NCBI GenBank assembly: GCA_037074765.1
Contig: JBAMDO010000016.1
Location: 186,001 to 250,000, forward strand
Direction of reading: 5' to 3'
DNA from: Mansonella perstans
Taxonomy: Eukaryota > Nematoda > Chromadorea > Rhabditida > Onchocercidae
Length of the DNA: 64,000 nt
Shown piece after piece: positions 56,601-64,000 of the stretch (the first letter of the stretch is position 1; the number at the start of each line of letters is the position of its first letter). The notes beneath the pieces were generated by a model. The model ran no database searches and had not been told where the DNA came from. It saw nothing but the letters and a program-made list of their open reading frames with translations. Position numbers and translations under genes: made by a program.

Positions 56601-58427
56601 ATTATTCTATTTCTAGATAGATGATGTCTTCAAAAATGTACAATGCCATTCATCAAGCAAATGATTTCTTTTCTATAAGCAAAAGCGAATGATTTATAGT
56701 ACCCATCGAACAGCAAAAAAAAAAACGTATCCACCACCGCGATTTCGATTTCAAAGTTTTCAAGAACATACACTGATAATGTTTAGATCCACTCAGATGC
56801 TTTTTTCATCAGGATATCATCGATGGTAATGAGTTTATTAGGTTATGTAGTGTTTAAATTGTATTAAAAGCTTTAAAAATCGAAAGGAACAACAATGCAT
56901 ACTTCTGATACAGTGAATTCACATTCTCAAGTTGTGATTGCCCTAACGCTGGTGGTGCACCTGTTCCAGACCGATCTAGAGAATTTTTTAACGCGTTTTC
57001 CTTCGCTTTGTTAGTTCCTGCAGCTGCGATCGCGGCGAATGATACTGGTACAGAAACTGGGGTTACCGACCTCATCCCAGCGATTGTGTTCACCGCAGGT
57101 GTTGTGGCTGGTGATGTTGTACTTCGCGAAAATACCAATGTTCCGTGCTGTTTCTAGAAGAATAGATATATATTTTCTTGAAGAACAGTGAAATATTGAA
57201 TTTAAAAAAGGTGAAAAAAATAGGATTGTATTTTACAGTAATATGAACAAGTTATACCCATTCTGTATCTTCGGCGGTATCATCAACAGCAACCGTGCTC
57301 CCATTTGTCCATTCCTTACTAGAGGTCACCTTCAAAGCCTGTGAATTATCCCAAACATTCGCTGCTATATTACTGCCAAGTTGTCCTTGAGATGATGAGT
57401 GTTGATATCCACCTCGATAAGAACCTCGACCACCACCACGTCCACCTCGATAACCATTACGTCCTCGTTCAGCTCCTCGTCCACGCCCATATCCTAACAA
57501 AATGAACATTTTTGTACGATTAAATTTATACCCAATAAAACAAAGCTTCAAACTTTAGAATGAATCAGTACAGTAGCAAACTCCACATTTCGATCACAAT
57601 TTCAGAGCTTATATTTCCTCAGAAAACAGGTAACAAGAGATCCGAATTTAAATAAATAAATTTCCACACTCTATCATAATGTGAATTCATTCCTATATAA
57701 CCCCCATTGCTAAATGAATGGAAAACATAATGCGACTAGTAATAACCAATATCTTCAAAACTAAATAATGCACACTACGCTAAAAAGCAAGCATGCACAA
57801 ATGCTAAAGGCTAAAGAAACCAAATGTTACCGAAATTATTCGATGATCTTGCACTATTAATTCGGTTCCTATGAGAAGAACTCGATTCTTCATTCTTTAA
57901 TTCCTCAGCTTCGGCTCGTTTTGCTCGCCTACTTTTCTGTTCTTTCCACACATTTTCATCTGGATAATTATCTTCCAAAATGGCATTTACTGCTTCTTGC
58001 ACGTCGTTATTATTATCATACAGAGCAATTTCAGCCTGACTTACAGTACATCTTGTCGTCTCCACTACCTGAAGCATGTGTATCTAATACTCAAAACTTC
58101 AAATAAAATTACTCTCATTACTTCTAGTTACTAAGACTTCCCAATGAGAAGTTCGAAGAATTCGATTATCCAGCACAGCGTGCTTTATGTCGAACACACC
58201 CAGAATAATAATCCTGCAAGGCTTCGTAATAGATAATTGTTACGAGACGAAGTTAGCGTTAAAACTACACAAGATTCATGAGAAATGATTTGTACCTTTT
58301 TCACAAGCTTCTGTATATTAGCACGATCATCATCTGTTATGGACAAATCTTGCGTTAATCTAGCAAGCCGTAATTGATCTTGTGTAGCACGGATTTTTTG
58401 ATCGCCTGCTTCATCTTTGCCACCCAT
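53657..58427 (-). CDS. UBAP2/UBAP2L/lingerer-like UBA-RGG protein
   Basis: This family (Drosophila Lingerer, human UBAP2L) binds RNA, associates with stress granules and interacts with FMRP/Caprin-type RNPs in the cytoplasm. Twelve exons: 58427-58296, 58068-57831, 57493-57258, 57153-56903, 56438-55916, 55667-55578, 55297-55115, 54968-54839, 54761-54607, 54489-54289, 54150-53992, 53848-53657. They total 2490 nt (829 aa), all in phase. An N-terminal UBA domain (about 39-82) contains CTVSQAEIALYDNNNDVQEA and VNAILEDN. An RGG/RG cluster (about 124-155) contains YGRGRGAERGRNGYRGGRGG. A conserved mid-region has EYQFGFHVDS, reminiscent of the family's FGALQFGS segment (DUF3697). The rest is low-complexity Ser/Thr/Ala/Gln/Pro. 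The C-terminus GGGPQHWSAS resembles the family's aromatic-serine end. Length is shorter than human UBAP2L (about 1090). Confidence 0.87.
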
Positions 58428-59809
58428 TTTTTGTCAATTTAATAGCTGGAAATCAAATCTTAATCTGAAATGATCTTTCATTTTATATTACATATGCTTT
58501 TATCATCGCTAAACATGTAATACAACATCAAAATTTCATTGAAATTTCAAAAACTGAAATCTGAAGATAAAATGCAATCAGTTCAACCTATCGATAGTGA
58601 AAATGGAATTGCAATACCTGATTACCATTTATTAAAACCTAATATCTATATGCTTAAACTGTTGTGTAGCAAAATATGAAATCTTCTAAACCTTACGAAA
58701 AAATCCTAAAGAACAACTGAATTTTCACATGTGATTTTGAAATGAATATTATAAATAATAGTAAATTTAAATTTACATAATGCAAGATTTCACGCAAATT
58801 TAAACTTGCATAATGGAAGACTCCACCCAAATCTAAATTTACATAATGGAAGGCTGCACGTAAACTTACCTGGTCAGCAACCTCACTCAATTTCATATCC
58901 TCCCTTTACCCATTACTGAAAGCATCCGCAAAGACATCGTTTCAAGACCCATTACAGAGCTTTACTTTTAAATAGCATTTTTCCCACCAATAAAATACCA
59001 AAGTTGATATGTCACGTTTACCTTTAAAAATATCTTCAAATGATTTGACCTTTAAGTAATTAATTAGACAACTGTAATTAGCATTGTTTGATATACGATA
59101 TTATCCGAAATATGTTTATAATTATTGAATTTATTGTAATATATTCTTTGATTGACAATCAAAAATTTTAAACATTCATTAGTGACACTTTTTTTTAAGT
59201 CAAATTAATCTTACCATTTGAATGGAATTAGAAAACTTGAATTTTTTTAGCAAGTTTTTGAGTAATTAAATTTTTCCATTGATTCCATTCAATATGGTTT
59301 GCATTTGCACATACGTTTAAGAACTCTACGATGACTAACATGTGACAGCAAACTCTCGCCATGTTTCCTTGTATTGATTGATATTTCCATGAGTATTCGC
59401 GCATGTCTAAAGTAGATATGCTAAAATAAAACTATTTGCAAGAAATTTTTTAAACTTTTAATTACAATTTGTATGTCCAATTAGTTTCTTTGTTTTTACT
59501 GCATGCAAATGTTTCTATTTTTATTCATCACTGAGCAATACTCACAGTGCTTTGCTTCGAAAATAATTTGCAATGGATAACTCAAAATTATAAAATAAAA
59601 TTTTATGGTAATAGATAAAGATTGGTCACTATTAAAATCAACATTAATTGTTAAGTGTTCATCTATGAATACTACAATCCACTGCGAATAATAAGTTAAA
59701 GCTTACAGCAATCATTGAAAGAATGTCGAAAAATTTCTAAGACTGCAGTTGATAAAAACTTTAAAAAACTCATAATCATTATATCAACATTTCAGGAGTG
59801 ATTCAGAAA
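58428..59809. other. Divergent intergenic region between UBAP2-like and MSH6
   Basis: 1.4 kb between two start codons on opposite strands, so both promoters. It contains a 33-bp tandem repeat at 58745-58870 and otherwise AT-rich DNA. A CATTTCAG acceptor (59787-59794) lies 15 bp before the MSH6 ATG and is a plausible trans-splice site. Confidence 0.7.
58745..58870. repeat. 33-34-bp tandem repeat, about 3.5 copies
   Basis: Unit approximately AAATTTACATAATGGAAGAC followed by TCCACCCAAATTTA; copies begin near 58765, 58798 and 58831. The reverse strand keeps an open frame with an 11-residue period (FHYVNLDLGGV-like), a by-product of a unit length divisible by three. Confidence 0.75.
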
Positions 59810-62800
59810 ATGGCTATGAAGAAGCAAGCATCTCTACTTTCATTTTTTTCCAGAAGTCCAAATCTGAAAAATGCGTCACATGATGAATCCAATGGAAATC
59901 AAATGGTCTGTAAAATTTAAATTCTTTGAAAAAAATCTTCAATAAAAGAAAAGCGCATCAAATAAGTAAGGTTCAACTAAGTATAAGAAAAATAATCAAA
60001 TAACATAGTCTCTTCCAGCTTCTTACTCCTACATATACTTCCTTTCGTAGATTTGAAGGTTATCCCGCTCTCACGAGGACTCACATTTTCTGCGTTATTA
60101 GAGAATCCGTTAGTAGAGTAAGTAGAAAATTCCAAATGAAAGGATAATGTAAAACAAAAACTTCAAGTATTTTAATTAGTAACGGAACTAACGATCGGAA
60201 ATTACACTTAGAAATAATGAAAAAAATAAAAGAACGAATGAGCTGTCAAAGTTGACTTTGATTGAAAGGAATAAAAATTAAGATAATTTTTTTTTTAATA
60301 TGGCGCATATTTTTTAAAGCATCTACTTTTAAGCACTACATAAGCATTTATTTTTCAGAATATGCTTCAGTTGCAATGCATTTCAGACTTTAATTTCTGA
60401 ATTCCTAACTTTCATGTTCCAAAAATAATATTTATGAAAGTTAATTTTTTGCAGACTAGTGCAATGAAGTGTTCCAGTGCCTCCAAAGTCTCGAGAATGC
60501 AAAAGAATGTTGATGTGGAGGATGATATTTTAATGGAAGAAGATTCTACTAAAAGTATTTCATTTAAAATATAATTTTAACTATTTTCTGAAAGTTTGTG
60601 ACAGAGAGTAACAAACTAGTTTTGTTTCAAAAATGGATTTTTAGTGACATAAATATTGATATCATGGCCAACTTTGGCTCGTTTGCGCCATGAACTTTTA
60701 CGTAATTCGAACTACTTGCGTGAAACGAAAGATTTGCATGCAAAGTTTTTGAAAACTACGAGACTGTCCAAATGTTGATATGATTTTTACTTATTTTGAG
60801 GCAAGGACAGTTACTTATTAAATAGCACTATGCAAAATTATATATCATTTTCATAATTAAATTTTAGATAGTATCCATGTACACTTTGCTGGGAAGATTG
60901 GATTGTATAAATCGAATTAAACAAATTAAATTATGAAGTGTCAAGAAAGTTTTTTTTAACCAATAAACTTTAATTTTCATAGTATAGTAACGGTTTATGG
61001 GATCTTGAATAAAAAAATCTAACCCATACAGAATTCATCTATTCAGGTCTACGTACGAAGCGATCAAGTGAAGAGTTATCACCCGTAAAAAAGTCCTGCG
61101 TGAAACGTCGCCGTGTGGTGGTTGCATCAGATTCAGAAACCGATGATGTTGAAATGGTGAACTTGAACAGAAGTGAAAAAAACGTAAGGCAAAACCTAAG
61201 GCATAAGTCAGCAGGAAGCGGTTTGCTGTCACAGTTGGTTTGTAAAATTTGGTCGATTTTTGAGCTGGTTTTTAATAATAGTTAAAATTTTGAGTAGAAA
61301 GTTTGTCGAATGTAAAAAAATTAAACTTGATTTAGGAGTATCACTATATCCCAAAAATTTGACTCCAAATCCTCGTAAATAGTTACCGATCGTAAGTTAG
61401 CTTTGCGTTTGATTCAAAGCTTTTTGAATTCCGTGCATCTGATTGTGTAGATTCAACTTAAGTTTGAACCTTGTTTAATCGGTAAAGTTTAATTGAATTC
61501 AAAAACAATTTTTTCATTTTAGAAGTCACCTCGTCGTGAAAATATTCCTTCTGAGACTTCACCGGTATGCGAGTCCTCATCTTCAAGGCCTGTTATGAGC
61601 GAGATGGCTGTATCTTTCATCAGTTCATTTCGCGCTGCAGACCAAGTCTGTATTGAATCACAAACTGTATTCTTTTAATTAGCGTTAGCTTTCAGTGCTT
61701 CACTTATTTACTTTTATGGATCCTGAACAGAGTTTAGGCTGGGAAATTTCTCTTTTCTCACTTTTTTCTCACAAATACTCACAAATACTCGATGATTTAA
61801 CCGTTTAGAAAGTTTTTTTTAAAATATATACCTCGGATCATTTGTGCTACTTGTCTTCAATAATACATTCGAAATCTTTAGATACAAACATTAAATCAAC
61901 AATATTTTCAAATTTAAAGCACCAGAAAGTTAGCATTGATTGCATTTTCATGTTCCAGGATTCTTCCATGTTGACATCAAAACTAGACAGTTCAACTGAC
62001 AGAGATGTAACAGATGAAGGCGCATCTACTACAGGTTTGGATACTGCACCCGATAGTGAATCTATGCGGTTTCCTCATTTAGACTTCGACTTTCTTCAAC
62101 CAGATCTCATTCGCGATGCAGACAAGCGTTTACGCAGTCATCCTGACTATTGTCCGCGTACTTTATATGTGCCGGATGCGTTTATGAAAAAACAGACCCC
62201 TGGTATGATGTTATGATTTCAAAGAAATATAGAACTGGAAACAGCGAATTTTGCGGGCTCAATGAAATAATAATAATAATTTAGATTTGCACCAATTTCT
62301 TTGCTTATATATAACTTTTATCTTAATTATATTTGCCAAAGTATTTTTTAGGGCATCGACAGTGGTGGGCGGCTAAATCGGCATATTTCGATACAGTATT
62401 GTTTTTTAAAGTTGGAAAGTTTTATGAAATGTATCATATGGATGCTGTAATTGGCGTCGAAAATTTAAACCTCAATTATATGAGGGTTAGTCAAATTTAT
62501 TAAGCTATTCATTTGCTGTTTTCCAAATTACTTTTAATGAAACTGATATTTCGAAATAAATTTCGAAAATTGAATTTGTTTAGGGCAATTTTGCGCACTG
62601 TGGATTTCCAGAAGTAGCTTACGGTCGTTTTGCTGATCAACTCATTAATCGAGGATATAAAGTTGCTCGCGTGGAGCAAACTGAAACGCCAATCCAATTA
62701 GAAAACCGAAATAAAATCGAGAAGGCAAATAACAAAGTTGTGAGGAGGTGTGATTCAATAAAACATTTCACTAACGCTGTCTGCGGCGTGCGAATAATAT

Positions 62801-64000
62801 CGACTTGCGAGAATTTTTTGAATGCGGGGAAACGCTAATATAAAAAACTTTGATTAATTTGATTTTAATCTGATTCGAATTGTTTAGCTCCGAGCTATGA
62901 AATACGCACTGTAAACTTGAAGCTAGTTTTTTATATAGTTGCTTTCTTATACTGGATTAACTTTGTAATCAGAATTCCATCCTTGAAGAAAGTACTGAAA
63001 TTATTTTTTGCAAATCTAATGCGATGTTTTTCTTTTTAAATATAAAATATTTCAGGGAAGTGTGCAATATTACCACTCCAGGTACCCGAACATACGGAGT
63101 ACTTGATGGAAATGACGAACAAAGCACTGTGGATGTGACAGACACAACAGCACGTTACTTATATGCTATAGCTGAAAGGGTATATTAATTTTGACAGTAG
63201 ATTGATCTTTACTGCTTTATTTTGATTGATCAGTTGATCGTATTACTAATGGAAGAAATGTTTGTCTTCAGGGTGCAGAAAGTGTAGAATATGGTGTCTG
63301 TTTCGTCGATACAACTGTCGGTCGATTTTACGTACGTTTTTCTTCCTCATCTAAAAACAGATTTTCGTGAAAATGTTGTGCAAAATTTGAATGTGTAATA
63401 CAGTTTTAAGTTAATATCTATTATCCATCTCTCCTTTTTGTCATTTAAAAAAAAAAAAAAAAACTGTTTCAGATTGGCTGTCTCTCAGACTGCGGTAATC
63501 GTTCTGCTCTAAGGACAATGTTCTCTCATTATCAACCAGCACAGGTTTGACGTTAATTGACTGAAACGAACGATTGTTTTTCAATTTGAAATTTGTTTCA
63601 TTAATATCTTTACAGATTTTATATGAGCGAGGCCGAGTTTCAGTGTCGACAATGACTGTATATAATAGTACTGTGAATGCGGTGCCGAAAGAAGCACTGA
63701 TCCCAAAAAAGGAATTTTTAACATCCGAAAACACTTTGAAATTGGTACTATTTTAGTATTTGATGAGAATCCAAATTTTATGCCTATTTATGCTAACCTC
63801 TCCGCTTTTCTTTCTATTGTTTATGTTTATGTACACCGTTTTTATTTTCGAGGACATTTTTATTTGAAAATAATTTAACAAAGCCAGATTTGTTTTATAG
63901 GTTCTTGACGGAATTTTTTATTTTGGGGTTACTTAGGTAATATTAAGTGAATTAGGGAATCTTAAAATTTGTTATAGCTGGCAAGCGCTAAATATTTCGG
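59810..64000 (+). CDS. msh-6: MSH6, MutS-homolog mismatch-repair protein, 3' end cut by window edge
   Basis: Forms MutS-alpha with MSH2 and recognises base mismatches and small loops in nuclear DNA. Exons: 59810-59905, 60455-60554, 61047-61183, 61523-61645, 61959-62202, 62352-62485, 62584-62747, 63056-63179, 63272-63331, 63473-63544, 63616-63744, 63978-64000 onward. The first eleven total 1383 nt (461 codons), all in phase. A PCNA-binding PIP box, QASLLSFF, sits at residues 6-13. A linker rich in serine, acid and basic residues follows, with [18 protein letters not shown] (nuclear localisation plus acidic patch). The MutS mismatch-recognition domain starts near 234: [20 protein letters not shown], then KFYEMYHMD with the Phe-x-Glu mismatch wedge at F257-Y258-E259. 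[20 protein letters not shown] and the connector domain follow. The ATPase domain is beyond the window. No PWWP domain is visible in the linker. Confidence 0.95.

Overview
The window is AT-rich eukaryotic DNA whose genes are split into many short exons (about 60-520 bp) by short introns, mostly with TTTCAG-type acceptors and GTAAG/GTATG donors. Gene content (a two-CUB plus LDLa Neto/SOL-2-like receptor, a short beta-catenin of adhesion type, an SNRK kinase) and the intron style point to a nematode. The AT content and splice style suggest a filarial-type genome, but that is an inference. I found no phage, plasmid, CRISPR or bacterial feature. Exon models were built by hand from open frames, splice consensus and remembered family similarity. 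For the six complete multi-exon models, the summed exon lengths are exact multiples of three: LARS2 883 aa, SNRK 714 aa, beta-catenin 689 aa, UTP4 637 aa, Neto-like 500 aa and UBAP2/lingerer-like 829 aa.

Layout. 1-3754 (-): hexokinase, cut by the left edge. 3755-9678: gene-poor, with minisatellites and decayed-looking coding patches. 9679-9805 (-): a 38-codon exon that may be a distal alternative first exon of the hexokinase. 9806-15900: gene-poor, with a long AC microsatellite and two coding-like plus-strand exons, the second followed by a poly(A) signal. 16016-22766 (-): mitochondrial leucyl-tRNA synthetase, 21 exons. 22767-26020: unassigned exon signals on both strands. 26021-31139 (-): SNRK-type kinase. 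31140-33701: divergent intergenic region with a 92-bp tandem repeat and a 15-bp repeat carrying three CACGTG E-boxes. 33702-38199 (+): beta-catenin. 39686-44689 (+): UTP4/cirhin, a ribosome-biogenesis WD40 protein. 45123-49515 (+): Neto/SOL-2-like CUB-LDLa membrane protein. 50078-52271 (-): mitochondrial Xaa-Pro aminopeptidase 3. 53657-58427 (-): UBAP2/lingerer-like UBA/RGG protein. 59810-64000 (+): MSH6 mismatch-repair protein, cut by the right edge.

The genes do not form one pathway. They are mostly housekeeping genes: glycolysis, mitochondrial translation and proteolysis, ribosome biogenesis and DNA mismatch repair. Signalling and adhesion genes are mixed among them. Two pairs are head to head (SNRK/beta-catenin and UBAP2-like/MSH6). 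UTP4 and the Neto-like gene lie in tandem 434 bp apart. The Neto-like gene and XPNPEP3 converge. I did not find a clearly new biological system. The most useful leads are the unassigned alternative terminal exons at 24.2-24.75 kb, the distal hexokinase exon, the E-box minisatellite, and the reading-frame-preserving minisatellite inside a Neto-like intron.
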